From NCBI GenBank assembly GCA_029261355.1, contig JAJDBM010000035.1:21542-85541 (forward strand): a stretch of DNA of 64,000 nucleotides. The letters are read 5' to 3'. A program made the position numbers and the translations under genes. Below are positions 36,451 through 46,360 of the stretch, piece by piece. The DNA comes from Nitrospirales bacterium. GTDB taxonomy: Bacteria; Nitrospirota; Nitrospiria; Nitrospirales; UBA8639. The notes below the pieces were generated by a model. It made no database searches and had not been told where the DNA came from. It saw only the letters and a program-made list of their open reading frames with translations. The stretch's first letter is position 1. Every line of letters begins with the position of its first letter.

Positions 36451-38286
36451 CTACTGCGATGAGGGAGTCTCGTCCGTTTCATGATCACACTGTCCAGCAA
36501 ACGCTGATTCCAATTCCGGCAAATATTCTCGATACTTCTTCCATCGTTCCACTGACTTTGTATAGATGGGTTGGCGTACTTGCCAACGACTCGGAGTTTG
36601 TACTGCACGTTCCACCTGGTGAAAGTCTAAACATCGGTCATCCCAGGGTACACCAAGAAATTCGATGAGACATCGGGCTCGGCCTTCCAAATTATTGACA
36701 GTATCTTCATACCTAAAGTCCAGAACGGGAATCGGCAATACAGCGTGCCAATGTCGCATGAGTCGACGCGACTCCGAGATAAAAAAAGCCAAATCATCAA
36801 AGTCTGTGGCATAGCGCTGGTCGGCATTAAAGTTCTCCATCCAGATAGACAGAGCATTGTCCCGTTCATCACGCTGACAGTAGACAACCCGCGCCTGCGG
36901 AAAAAGAACTGCAACAAAAGCCAATTGAAAAAAATTCAAAGGCTGTTTATCACTAATGCGCCGTCGCCCAACAGGAGCTCCCACACGCAGTGCCCGTAAA
37001 TACTCGTACGCGTATTGGCGGCTCGTCATTTCCTGAAGTAATGACGCGGCTTGCCAGGGGACATCATCGTCCGTCGGTAAGGATCGCTTAACCAGACGGG
37101 AAAGATCAGGCAATTCCCCTGCTCCGTGCAACAACGGATGAGCTGATAAGATCTGCTCGGTGAGGGTCGTGCCTGAGCGTGGCATTCCAACAATGAACAC
37201 CGGCTGATCGGTACCAACACCGTAATGCCGTCGCTCCATGAAGAACGACTTGGTATAGGTACTGATCATATCGTCTATTCGCCTCGTCAAGACCTCACGA
37301 TTCAAAGACCCAGCCTTCCGGCGGCGTGCCGCATTAGCCAATTTCCCCGCCCGAGCCGACTGAGAATACGTACTACGTCGAGAGTAATACTTAGCTAGTC
37401 CATAGCCCAGCAAGGCTTTCGCTTCATCGGGTGTCTCGTCTTGTTCGAGTGCCACCTGAGCATGACTCATCCATTTATCTTCCTCAGGATCATCTTTGAC
37501 CAACGCGAGGTATTGGCCCAACGCCATGCCATTGCCTGGTTGCCGACGCAGAACATTGCGATAACAACCCAAGGCGGCCTCCGCTTGTCCTAAGTCTTCC
37601 ATTGTCCGTCCCAGGCCAAACCAACTGGCCACATCATCCTTATCCAATCCAAGGGATTGCCGAAACAACGTTTCGGCTCGCTTAACCTGCCCCTGTTGCG
37701 ACAACTCTTGGGCCAATCGACTGCGAGCACGGGCCAGCGTGGGATCATGTCTGGCCGCCCACTGGAAACATTCAATGGCATCTTCTAATTGTTCCGCATC
37801 CACTAACAGATTTCCAAGCGTTAGATACGTTTCCGCGCGAGTCGGATCGATTTGGAGCGCTCGTTTGAGCGCCGTAAAGGCCTTTGCCTCATCACCAGCC
37901 TGTTTGAGTACGGTTCCCAAGTTATGCCAGCCATCTGCATGATTCGGGTCCAGATCCACAGCACGGGCAAAGCACTGAATGGCTTTGGCCCTTTCACGCA
38001 CTCGCACATGCACTCGCCCCAAATCTGACCAAGTACGTGGGTCTTGTGGTGCCAACTCGGTTGACCGAGTTGCTGCCTGTAGAGCTGCTTCGCGCACGCC
38101 CTTTAAAGAATGTATCTGTCCTAAAAACCTGAAGGCATCAGGATCATCAGGATCCACCTGAAGACGCTCGTTACAGACCTCTGTTGCAGTAGACCAATCC
38201 TTCGCTTCCAAGGCGGTCATCACGGATTTCAACAACGATGGTTCAGAGTCTTTGGGCTTGGGCTCACAGCTTGTTGGTAGACTCAT
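36451..38286 (-). CDS. TPR-repeat sulfotransferase
   Basis: The N-terminal half (residues about 35-290) consists of tetratricopeptide repeats (for example AIQCFARAVDLDPNHADGWH and AFTALKRALQIDPTRAETYL). The C-terminal half is a sulfotransferase domain: QPVFIVGMPRSGTTLTEQIL is the 5'-phosphosulfate loop, and YCQRDERDNALSIWMENF resembles the 3'-phosphate-binding motif. The TPR part should hold the acceptor or a partner protein. It transfers sulfate from PAPS. The gene overlaps the upstream zinc-ribbon gene by 4 bp and is followed by cysC; all three lie behind a copy of the siderophore-locus promoter motif. Confidence 0.92.
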   Translation of the reverse strand: MSLPTSCEPKPKDSEPSLLKSVMTALEAKDWSTATEVCNERLQVDPDDPDAFRFLGQIHSLKGVREAALQAATRSTELAPQDPRTWSDLGRVHVRVRERAKAIQCFARAVDLDPNHADGWHNLGTVLKQAGDEAKAFTALKRALQIDPTRAETYLTLGNLLVDAEQLEDAIECFQWAARHDPTLARARSRLAQELSQQGQVKRAETLFRQSLGLDKDDVASWFGLGRTMEDLGQAEAALGCYRNVLRRQPGNGMALGQYLALVKDDPEEDKWMSHAQVALEQDETPDEAKALLGYGLAKYYSRRSTYSQSARAGKLANAARRRKAGSLNREVLTRRIDDMISTYTKSFFMERRHYGVGTDQPVFIVGMPRSGTTLTEQILSAHPLLHGAGELPDLSRLVKRSLPTDDDVPWQAASLLQEMTSRQYAYEYLRALRVGAPVGRRRISDKQPLNFFQLAFVAVLFPQARVVYCQRDERDNALSIWMENFNADQRYATDFDDLAFFISESRRLMRHWHAVLPIPVLDFRYEDTVNNLEGRARCLIEFLGVPWDDRCLDFHQVERAVQTPSRWQVRQPIYTKSVERWKKYREYLPELESAFAGQCDHETDETPSSQ

Positions 38287-38618
38287 AAACTAAACTTTTG
38301 AGAGGAAGGGTCAATGTTGCTTATGCCTTCCTTATGAGGGGTCATCATACATTCAGGAACGGATTTCATTGAGTCACTAGAGCATAGTTCACGAGAGGAT
38401 TCTTCTGGTTTTCCATTTATTTCCGAATAGAACTCGTAACTCAATCCTTCAATTTGCTGATAAGAAATCGACACCAAACGCTGACATCTCACACACTTGA
38501 TCGAAAGACCATTCGCTTCCCACCGAGCGACTAGTTTTCCGCAGTGGCAGCGAATATCCTTTTCAACTTGATCAAGATCCCGACGTCGGACTGATCGAGA
38601 ATTTTGTGTGTCTTGCAT
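38283..38618 (-). CDS. Com-like zinc-ribbon protein
   Basis: From ATG 38618 (GGAAGGG upstream) the protein is 111 aa. It contains IRCHCGKLVARWEANGLSIK followed by CVRCQRLV, a CxC...CxxC zinc ribbon like phage Mu Com (COG4416-like). The C-terminal part is unstructured. The gene overlaps the sulfotransferase start (ATGA), so it is translationally coupled to it. Com-type proteins regulate translation by binding RNA; here the role is unknown. Confidence 0.65.
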   Translation of the reverse strand: MQDTQNSRSVRRRDLDQVEKDIRCHCGKLVARWEANGLSIKCVRCQRLVSISYQQIEGLSYEFYSEINGKPEESSRELCSSDSMKSVPECMMTPHKEGISNIDPSSQKFSL

Positions 38619-38675
38619 GCTCAAATAAATCCCTTCCTACTCATCCTTGCCTGTATTCGCACATGCCTCTGTAGA

Positions 38676-38707
38676 TAAGACGATTGAGAAAGCCAAACCC
38701 CCACCCT
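38676..38707 (-). promoter_or_regulatory. ECF-type promoter motif upstream of the sulfotransferase operon
   Basis: On the minus strand it reads AGGGTGGGG, 16 nt, CGTCTTA, 58 bp before the zinc-ribbon gene ATG. This is the closest spacing to a start codon of any copy. Confidence 0.65.
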
Positions 38708-39013
38708 GGAAAACGACTTTTATTTACTTCTCGTAAATCAGCCCTTCAAGTTGTTGATCTAACAAACGAAAAATACGCTTAGAGCATCTAAACGAAGAAT
38801 TTTCCAGCATGTCGAGCACGAGATTTTAACGGGAAAGGGCCCTTGCAACTCAGTGTCACCCTATCTAGTATCCGCATTGTAAGTAGAGTGACGAAGGCAA
38901 CTCCCAAGCGATGATCTTCCTTTTTTTGCTAATCAAAAATAACTCTGAATTTATTCGATTTACATCAAGAAATCGAATGATATGTCTCTAATCTTTCTTT
39001 TTTATGAGATTTA

Positions 39014-40745
39014 TCAAATGTGAGTTCTTTCGATTCGACGGTCAATCCAGATCCAGACAGTGCCTACGCTCAGGGTAACAGCCCAGAAACACGCCAACAC
39101 GGAAACAAAGGTGAGCGAGAATGGCGTCGAGTCGGGAATACGATGTTGCTCGAGGGTCGCTGGCACCCCGTTATCAGAATTGCGTGGGGCCTCGTTCCAT
39201 GTGTCGGGAAACTCAGTGAGATACCGATTGCCGTCCCAGGTTTCGATTTCAAGGACAATGAGTACCTCCTTCCCCAAGTGCTGTGGCGTGGGCACCCAGG
39301 CGCTCATCGCATGGACTTGACCAAAGGCCACAATAGGTTCCGGCGTTGGCCATGAGTCGGTAAATCGTAAGGTGGCCTGCTTAAAGTTAGCGGTCTTGCC
39401 TGCTCCTGCCTCAACACGGAGAGAGTAATTGGTAGTCCCACCAAGATTCACCACGGCAGCGCGCGACAACGAGGCCGTCCATGGTCCGATCGGACTAGAT
39501 CCCAGTGTGTGATGATGAGATGCCGCGATGTGTCGTTTCTCTTCACAGGAATAGGTGGTGGTCACCACGATGGCACAGAAGAACACAACTGAAATAACAT
39601 AACGCAACGGAATCCGTTTCCATAGCGGGCGACGTTCTGAGTGTGCCGCTTTCCGATTTCCGCTAATGAGCCCGGAGCGTCGAAAGGACAAATACGCGCC
39701 ACTGAGTATCAACACCGGAAGGCAGAGACCAAATACGCACCACACCAATTTCCCGACTCCCCCCCCCCCAATAGCCAAAATGTAATGAGTCAACACTGTT
39801 GATCCACCAGGTCAATAGACCGCTGTCGTGGTGCTTCCACACAGCAATTACGTCACCGGAGTAGGGGGCTAGAAACACCGCATTGGCGCGATCCCTGGTG
39901 AGCCATGCCCCAGTCCGCCCGGAGACGACCACGGTTTCTTCGGAACTATACGGCAACCCGATGCCAGTCGGTTCCAGTTCAGAAAACGCCATTCTTGCGG
40001 TGGAGATATACTGCTCTAACGACAGCTTTTGGGGAGTTGGGCCATAAGCCGCCAGTCGTTCGGCAGAGAGTGTTGGTCGTTCTGTAAAAATAATGGGTTC
40101 CGACAGAAATGCTTCGGTGAGATACCACATTCCAGTGACGGCAATGATAATCGCGAATAATAATGACCATACTCCAATGAAGGAATGCGCACTCGACCAG
40201 AAAACACGCCATCCTTGACCAGTCCGTAATCTAAAAAAACTGCGCCACCAATTTTTGTAGAATAGCAACCCACTGATCGCAGACAAGAGTAGGGGAAGAG
40301 CGAGAAAGCCAATCAGATAGAATCCGAGGTCCGAATGGGCATTGTAATGCAGCTGCCGGATAAAACGCGCGAGCGACAGGAGTTGGCGTGGACGGACAAT
40401 GGTAGCCTGATACGGATCGACTCGGGCGCGACCAAATCGTCCGTCCGAATAGGAGACCGGCGACTCCCACGCCAGCGAATCCAACACGGCTGATTCTCCC
40501 GCACGAAATCCGTCTACTTCAGCGTCCGGATACGCCCGAGTCAAGGTTTCGTAGGTCTGTTGCCATTGGATCGGGCCCAGAGGTTGAATCCGTAATGCCG
40601 GATCCGTGAGCCATTCGATCTCGTCCGTCAGTCAGGCGATCGCACCGGTAAAACAGACCACGCATAACCAAAGACCGACATGCAGCCCCAACCAGCCATG
40701 CAGGGCAAACAATCGTTTTCTATAGGAGGGTAAAACACGAACCAT
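39014..40745 (-). pseudogene. PepSY-domain ferrisiderophore reductase, broken at a G-tract and a TGA
   Basis: From ATG 40745 the frame reads RKRLFALHGWLGLHVGLWLC and FTGAIA, the usual N-terminus of PepSY-TM proteins. It then meets TGA at 40634-40632 and continues in frame (LTDEIEWLTDPAL, then the PepSY and membrane regions, to about DSLHFGYWGG). At 39759-39769 there is a run of 11 C (G11 on the coding strand), after which the sequence continues in another frame as GKLVWCVFGLCLPVLILSGAYL to a stop at 39014. Intact, it would be an inner-membrane protein of about 575 aa of the FpvG/PiuB type that helps reduce ferric siderophore. It follows the receptor gene. Either sequence errors or real inactivation/phase variation may apply. 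Confidence 0.8.
39759..39769. repeat. Homopolymer of 11 C (G11 on the coding strand)
   Basis: The tract lies exactly where the PepSY-TM gene shifts frame. Such tracts slip during replication and are also prone to sequencing error. Confidence 0.9.
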
Positions 40746-41551
40746 TCTTGCTCAAGTCGCGATATTGATTCCAAGACACAGCAATTTTCAGCCAAGTCCT
40801 GACATTCCCATGTTCACGGGAGACACCCAAGTCATTCTTCATGATATTGAGAATACATCGAAGTAGATTGATCTCGATCGATTCTTACATTGAACGATTT
40901 CTCTGGCACTAAATCCTTGATCACATCCATGTCGAAATGTTGGGAAAAATGGGAACTGCTCGAATAGTAACGGGAACGCAATGGAGCATGTCGCCTTGCC
41001 CCCAAAAATCTACAGGTAAATCTTTAGTTGGTGGGCTCCGGAGTATACTCACCGTTTAAAACTTCCTGTTGTTGTTATCTCGTCCGTGAGGGATTTCTTT
41101 CAAAAAAACTTGTACTCTTTTCCAAACCGCTCAGGCAAATTGATGTCTCGACCTCCCTGTCCCCTCCTTACAAAAGCGGGGAAGTTTGATTCATGTGGTC
41201 TACTTCAGTATCCACGAGGAATTTGTTAGAGCCTCAAAATCAGAATATTGAAACGCAATACCACCTTGCTCCACGCTTGCCCTTCGAAACATTTTCAGCC
41301 TTGGTAGACTGCTGGACACGTTCGCCGTTTGCGCGTCAGAGTTGACTACTGCGGCAAGCGCGGAGTAGGCGCGGTGGAGCCAAGTCCAAAATTCAAACAC
41401 AGTCCAAGGACTCGCGAGAAATGTTATTCTCACTCGGATGTGCTGTTTGAGGCCTTGAAAGTTGATTGGAAATTTGTGTTTAGCATGAAAAATGTTCTTC
41501 TAAAGAGCATGTCCCAAACTTCCAGATCAGATCTCCTGCTTCATATTCTCT
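40746..41551. other. Intergenic, 800 bp, nothing recognised
   Basis: The gap between the receptor gene and the PepSY gene holds no gene I can support. The minus-strand frame 41200-41433 starts with GTG, has no RBS, and has no recognisable domain. Confidence 0.35.
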
Positions 41552-44146
41552 CTACCACAGCGACCAATCTAGATTCGGATCAAACTTTACACGCAAAGTC
41601 CCGAACACACTCACCGGCGCACCGAACCCATTGAAACTGTTTTCGAATCCGGCGCTTTCGATATAAGTTGCATCCAACAGATTGCGGACGTTGATCGTCA
41701 AGTCATAGGCTTTTTGTGGAGGACGGTAGAAGACAATGGCATCGACCCGCTGATAGGCATCCGTCTTGTTAACCTGCATTGACCTGGAATCAATGTCATA
41801 CCCGCTCTGAAAATAGACGCCCCCTCCAAAACCGACTCCTTGCAAGGGGCCTGATTGCAATGCATAGGTTCCAAAGACTTTCCCAACATACGACCGCGGA
41901 ATTCCAGTCGGAGTGGTTCCTTTCAACCCAGTATTGTCTTTGGTGATATCAGCATCGATCCACGAAAAATTCCCCGTTAGATTCAGCCCCGGCCACGGTT
42001 GTCCATTGATGTCGAATTCAACGCCTTGATGGCGCTGCTCACCCACAGGAATTGAAAAATTGATATTCGCGAGATCCGTGGTTGCGACGTTCTGACGATA
42101 GGATCGGAACAAGGCGGTGGTGAGACGTAACCGTCCATCAAGCAGGTCGAGCTTCGCCCCTACCTCATAACTTTCCCCCGTCTCAGGGGGGATGAGTAAT
42201 CCGTCAACAGTCACACTGGAGGTATTCACCTGGAATGACTGGGCATACCCTGCATACACACGTAGACCGGGAATCAGCTCGTAAGTAGCTCCAGCACGAC
42301 CGGTAAACTTGGACTCATCCCCCTTGATTCGGACACCTGTGCGTTTATTCTTGTTTCTTGTCTCCGCCCAATCTTGCCGGAATGCCCCAACCAGCGTCAG
42401 CCGCGGAATGGGACGAGCGATAACCTGACCAAAGACACCAGTTTGCTTGAGCTCTGTGAGTCGGTTCGAAAAAATAAAGGGCGGGGCCTCCAAGACAGTA
42501 TTCGAGGGAGCTTGAAACGTATTGGCAGGGTCAAAAATGTTATCGATTTCAAAAATTGGATACGAACTGGAAGCTAAACGAGTAGTCTGTTGGTCGCGAT
42601 GGTCAACCCCGAACAACACCTCATGTTTCTGTCCCAGCAACTTAAATTCATGACTGAGAAACACCTCTCCTGCAAATGTTTCCCAGTCAGTCAGCCCACG
42701 CCGAGCCTGCATATATATGTTACCACTCGTGGGTATTGCTGTTGGATACGCATACGCATACAGGGCTGTCTCAGAGAGTTCAGATTCCGAATACTTCCCT
42801 TTGACCGACAGGGTCAAGTTATTCAGGAACTCGTGATTATAATGTAGTTCATAGTTTTGACCTTCGAATCCAAAGTCTGCCCCATTCCGGTCGCCACCAC
42901 CGACGTTGCGAGTGCGTGAAATATCGGGGGCTCCACCATTGGCGAGTAACGGAATCCCTAAATAGCTCGCTCCATCAAATTTCTGATAATGACCGGTGAG
43001 CAACAAGGTCCCGGCCCCACCAAACAGATCGATCTCTATCGACGGGGCCACAGTATATTGCCGAACAGGGATATCATCGACAAAATGACCACCCTCTTCG
43101 ACCGCAAAAATCATCCGTCCGCGCACGTCCTTGTTCTGTGGTAAGACCCCGTTGGCATCCAGCACTCCTCGGTAGAGGTCTAAGGAGCCGGCTTGAAAAT
43201 CAGTCATGAGAAAATTTTCATCCTGTGGACTCTTGGTAATCCGATTCACGACTCCACCAGGGTTGGCAGCCCCACCTACGATTGAGGCCGGACCTTTAAT
43301 AATGTCATACCGCTCAACAAGGGCCGCGTCCGGTGCGAAGGCCGTACCAACAGGTAACCCGTTCGACCTGATGACACCGTTCGAGCCGGAAGTATTATTG
43401 GCAAGAAAACCTCGAATACTGAATTGTTCGGATCGACCCAGACGCGTACTGTTGACTCGCGACACTCCGCTAACATTTTCGAACGCATCGCTCTGCGAAC
43501 GAGAAGCGGTGTCTCTGATGATATCCCGCGTCACGACTCCGATCGACGCGGGCGTTTCACTGATTGGCAATGCGCTGCGCGTGCTACTAGTTGACTGATC
43601 TGCCTTATAGCCATCGACGGGAGGCAAAAATACGTTTGATCGTGTGATAGTCTCTTCAATCACAATGGGGTCAGCCTGGATCACTTTGTCGTCTTCCTCT
43701 GGATATAATTCAGAATTTTTGCTGTTTCTGACTTGTCCAATATCCATACGCTGTAGGGTTACCGTCTTGGCGTCCGAAAAGTGATAGTGCAGACCGGTAT
43801 CGACAAGTAAAAAGCGGAGAGATTCCTCATAAGTATAGGTCCCCCGCACACCTCTGGTTTGGAGTCCAGAAATGAGTTCTGCTGGGTAAACCAACAGCAA
43901 ACCAGCATGTCGTGACCAGGCCGTCAACGCTGAAGGCAGATCCCCTGCTGGGATATCAATGGGCTGTTTCGAGGAACGTTCCTCGCCTTCTAGCGAACGC
44001 CCATTCTGAGCCAACGCGGGGTGGTAGGTGCCCAGAGCCAGAGAAGAAAGACCGATCATGAAGCCACAGGCCCAACGGCGTCGATCAACTCCTGATACCA
44101 CCTCGGCCGCATGGATCACTGCGGCCTGAACTCGTGTCATCGCCAC
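41552..44146 (-). CDS. TonB-dependent siderophore receptor with STN signalling domain
   Basis: After a signal region (MIGLSSLALGTYHPALAQ), residues about 60-135 form a secretin/TonB short N-terminal (STN) domain, found in receptors that signal to FecR-type anti-sigma factors. A plug domain follows (SETPASIGVVTRDIIRDTAS, FSIRGFLANN, RYDIIKGPASIVGGAANPGG), then a barrel of about 600 aa ending LRVKFDPNLDWSLW. It imports a ferric siderophore and reports occupancy. The frame opens with GTG 44146; ATG 44140 is an equally good start. It lies downstream of fecR behind its own ECF-like motif, with a terminator in the leader. Confidence 0.95.
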   Translation of the reverse strand: MAMTRVQAAVIHAAEVVSGVDRRRWACGFMIGLSSLALGTYHPALAQNGRSLEGEERSSKQPIDIPAGDLPSALTAWSRHAGLLLVYPAELISGLQTRGVRGTYTYEESLRFLLVDTGLHYHFSDAKTVTLQRMDIGQVRNSKNSELYPEEDDKVIQADPIVIEETITRSNVFLPPVDGYKADQSTSSTRSALPISETPASIGVVTRDIIRDTASRSQSDAFENVSGVSRVNSTRLGRSEQFSIRGFLANNTSGSNGVIRSNGLPVGTAFAPDAALVERYDIIKGPASIVGGAANPGGVVNRITKSPQDENFLMTDFQAGSLDLYRGVLDANGVLPQNKDVRGRMIFAVEEGGHFVDDIPVRQYTVAPSIEIDLFGGAGTLLLTGHYQKFDGASYLGIPLLANGGAPDISRTRNVGGGDRNGADFGFEGQNYELHYNHEFLNNLTLSVKGKYSESELSETALYAYAYPTAIPTSGNIYMQARRGLTDWETFAGEVFLSHEFKLLGQKHEVLFGVDHRDQQTTRLASSSYPIFEIDNIFDPANTFQAPSNTVLEAPPFIFSNRLTELKQTGVFGQVIARPIPRLTLVGAFRQDWAETRNKNKRTGVRIKGDESKFTGRAGATYELIPGLRVYAGYAQSFQVNTSSVTVDGLLIPPETGESYEVGAKLDLLDGRLRLTTALFRSYRQNVATTDLANINFSIPVGEQRHQGVEFDINGQPWPGLNLTGNFSWIDADITKDNTGLKGTTPTGIPRSYVGKVFGTYALQSGPLQGVGFGGGVYFQSGYDIDSRSMQVNKTDAYQRVDAIVFYRPPQKAYDLTINVRNLLDATYIESAGFENSFNGFGAPVSVFGTLRVKFDPNLDWSLW

Positions 44147-44230
44147 ATCACGCTGCTGTTTTTGTTTTCCACGTTTCAGTTTCTTTCGATATATTCAAGT
44201 ATCCCTTTCGCCGTTTAATAGTAAAGAAGC

Positions 44231-44265
44231 CATAAAAAACCCGCAATTGCAGAGACAGCTGCGGG
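44231..44265 (-). terminator. Intrinsic terminator in the receptor leader
   Basis: On the minus strand CCCGCA and TGCGGG (44265-44260 and 44245-44240) form a stem, followed directly by TTTTTT. It lies downstream of the ECF-like motif (44427-44457) and 94 bp before the receptor start, so transcripts from that motif must pass it to reach the receptor. It also ends readthrough from fecR. Confidence 0.75.
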
Positions 44266-44426
44266 CTCCGGATAGTCATCCTCTGGCCTCTCGCGATCAG
44301 AGGGAGGGAATGAACAGCAGGATGTGCCAAATGTTCAGAGCCTCCCTGTACGTTTTACTTTTGACAGTTATGAAGTGTTGTATGGACTAGGCCCTCTTAG
44401 AAAAAATATTCAATGTCTGTTTTCAA

Positions 44427-44457
44427 GAAGACGTGCGAAGATGGAAATCCCCAACCT
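44427..44457 (-). promoter_or_regulatory. ECF-type promoter motif upstream of the TonB receptor gene
   Basis: On the minus strand it reads AGGTTGGGG, 15 nt, CGTCTTC. It sits between the fecR stop and the receptor start, as expected for a FecI-type controlled receptor. Confidence 0.65.
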
Positions 44458-44556
44458 CATGTGGCATATCAGAATTGAAAAAGATTTCAGGCGAGAAGCC
44501 GAGAAGTTGGGAAATTGGGAAGTTGACAGGTCACTACGTTGAGTATGCCTCGGGGC

Positions 44557-45561
44557 TTATTGTTTGGAAAGAATCATACGACCTCTTGGATCGTGCGTCA
44601 CCTGAACCGGCAGCATGCTAGGCAAGGCTTGGAAAAATTCAGCAAGGTTCTTGATATCGATCACTCCTCTCACCTCGGTATCGGCTAAACTGGTATCAGC
44701 TAGAATAATCTGTTCAGGCCAATACCGTTTGATCTCTTGAATAGCCTCGTTCAAGGCCATCCCTTCAAAAACAATCTTTCCTTCTCGCCAAGCCGCGATC
44801 ATGTGTGAATCTATCCGTTCCACCTCGGTCCAGCGTCCGGTATGCGTATAGGCCATTCGCACGCCAGCCGTCAATTGACGGCTATGAGTTACATTGGAAT
44901 CCTGGTGTTCGGACTCGTCTAGGGAAATGTGAACAGATCCTTCCTTCACCGCAACGAGGACCCGATCTTCTTGTGTATACACGGAAAACTGCGTACCGAT
45001 GTCTCGAATATGGCCACCTTTCGCGTTGACGATAAATGGCCGTTCTTCTTCATGAGCGACGGTGAAGTAGGCTTCACCGTCTTCCAGCACGACTCGACGC
45101 TCGCGTGTGGACATATGAACGGACAGTGATGTCCTTGTATTAAGCTCTATCACCGTCCCATCGGATAACGTCACCGTTTCTCGTTCTCCGAACGCTGTCT
45201 GGTACGAGGTGACCGTGACCAAATTGGTAGCCCCCCACCTGACTCCGCCAATGATGAGAAGCATCGTGACAACGACGGTCAGGGTGACCTGAAGATGACC
45301 GAATGATTTCCACCCAGAACGAGAATGAGTTTTCTCCGCCAGAATTCCCTCAAACTCTGGCAACGGATTCGTCTCAAACACAGTCATCCGATTCCAGAGA
45401 GCTTGAAGCGCAGAATACTCCCGATGATGGGCTGGGTTGCTCGTCAACCAGACATCGAAGGCTTTTCTCTCGGACGGAGTACAGTCAGGTGCCTGGAGAC
45501 GAAGAAACCATCGGGTAGCCTCGTGAGAGATCGACCGTGGAATTCCTCCTACTTCCTTCAT
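44557..45561 (-). CDS. fecR: FecR-type anti-sigma factor / sensor
   Basis: The 334-aa protein has an N-terminal FecR_N domain (EATRWFLRLQAPDCTPSERK, FDVWLTSNPAHHREY), one membrane helix (VTLTVVVTMLLIIGGVRWG), the FecR domain (GERETVTLSDGTVIELNTRT, REGKIVFEGMALNEAI) and a C-terminal STN-like short domain. It binds the sigma factor on the cytoplasmic side and receives the signal from the STN domain of the receptor. The gene follows the sigma factor gene by 57 bp on the same strand. Confidence 0.94.
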   Translation of the reverse strand: MKEVGGIPRSISHEATRWFLRLQAPDCTPSERKAFDVWLTSNPAHHREYSALQALWNRMTVFETNPLPEFEGILAEKTHSRSGWKSFGHLQVTLTVVVTMLLIIGGVRWGATNLVTVTSYQTAFGERETVTLSDGTVIELNTRTSLSVHMSTRERRVVLEDGEAYFTVAHEEERPFIVNAKGGHIRDIGTQFSVYTQEDRVLVAVKEGSVHISLDESEHQDSNVTHSRQLTAGVRMAYTHTGRWTEVERIDSHMIAAWREGKIVFEGMALNEAIQEIKRYWPEQIILADTSLADTEVRGVIDIKNLAEFFQALPSMLPVQVTHDPRGRMILSKQ

Positions 45562-45618
45562 AGCTTCACCAGGTAGATCGAGAATGTGGGATGCATGATC
45601 CTCTCCTCTCTTGTCTAT

Positions 45619-46137
45619 TCAGATAAACGATTGCAGCCGGGTCCGGCAATGCTCCATGGCTCTCATGAGATGTCGTTCGACCATTGAGGTGGAAATTCCA
45701 AGATGATCAGCAATAGCAGCTTGGGTCCTATTGCCAAATCGGTAGAGAACAAACACCTGTTGCCTTCGAGGTAGCATATCATTAATGGCCTCTCGTAATG
45801 CGGCATACAGCTGTTCGTCCTCTGCTAATTGATAGGGAGAAGGGTTGGTTGATGACAATTCATCAAGGTCAATAAATTCCACTGCATGACGAACACGAAC
45901 AGCCTGTTTACGAGAGGAATCCACAACAAGATTCTTGGCAATACGATACAAAAACGCTCGAGGCTGACGGATGGTATCAGGGGCATCCACGGACAATGCG
46001 CGGGCAAAAGTTTCCTGGGTCACATCCGCCGCTTCTTGAGGACAGCGAAGTTTTACGGTAAGAAACGCCAGAATTTCACGATAATGTTGTGTCCACATAT
46101 TGATCGTCCATTGAGTGGAATCGGCAAACATCATCAC
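45619..46137 (-). CDS. fecI: FecI-type ECF RNA polymerase sigma factor
   Basis: The 172-aa protein has sigma-2 (EAADVTQETFARALSVDAPD, QPRAFLYRIAKNLVVDSSRK) and sigma-4 regions (ALREAINDMLPRRQQVFVLY, RTQAAIADHLGISTSMVERH), with no other domains. Together with FecR and the STN receptor it forms a cell-surface signalling system. A copy of the proposed promoter motif lies about 190 bp upstream, suggesting autoregulation. Confidence 0.94.
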   Translation of the reverse strand: MMMFADSTQWTINMWTQHYREILAFLTVKLRCPQEAADVTQETFARALSVDAPDTIRQPRAFLYRIAKNLVVDSSRKQAVRVRHAVEFIDLDELSSTNPSPYQLAEDEQLYAALREAINDMLPRRQQVFVLYRFGNRTQAAIADHLGISTSMVERHLMRAMEHCRTRLQSFI

Positions 46138-46330
46138 CCCCTCTCATTCACAACACTTGGAGAATATGCCAATTTCATAGAGGTCGGGTCGATGACAAAC
46201 CTGAGCCAATAATTCTTCGAGTTTCCAAGATTGTCTATCCGTGACCCTATTCAGAAAACCCCCATTAAGTCCATGCTCAATGAAGAGAATTTAACCTACA
46301 ATCCACCCCATCACTGAGACTCCCTAAAAG

Positions 46331-46360
46331 TAGACGTGTTCCATGTGAAAACCCCAACCT
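46331..46360 (-). promoter_or_regulatory. ECF-type promoter motif upstream of the sigma factor gene
   Basis: On the minus strand it reads AGGTTGGGG, 15 nt, CGTCTAC. The -10-like block is less complete than in the other copies. Confidence 0.55.

Noticed and set aside
41200..41433. Minus-strand ORF of 77 aa between the receptor and PepSY genes
   Set aside because: GTG start, no RBS, no recognisable domain; composition does not stand out from the surrounding non-coding DNA.
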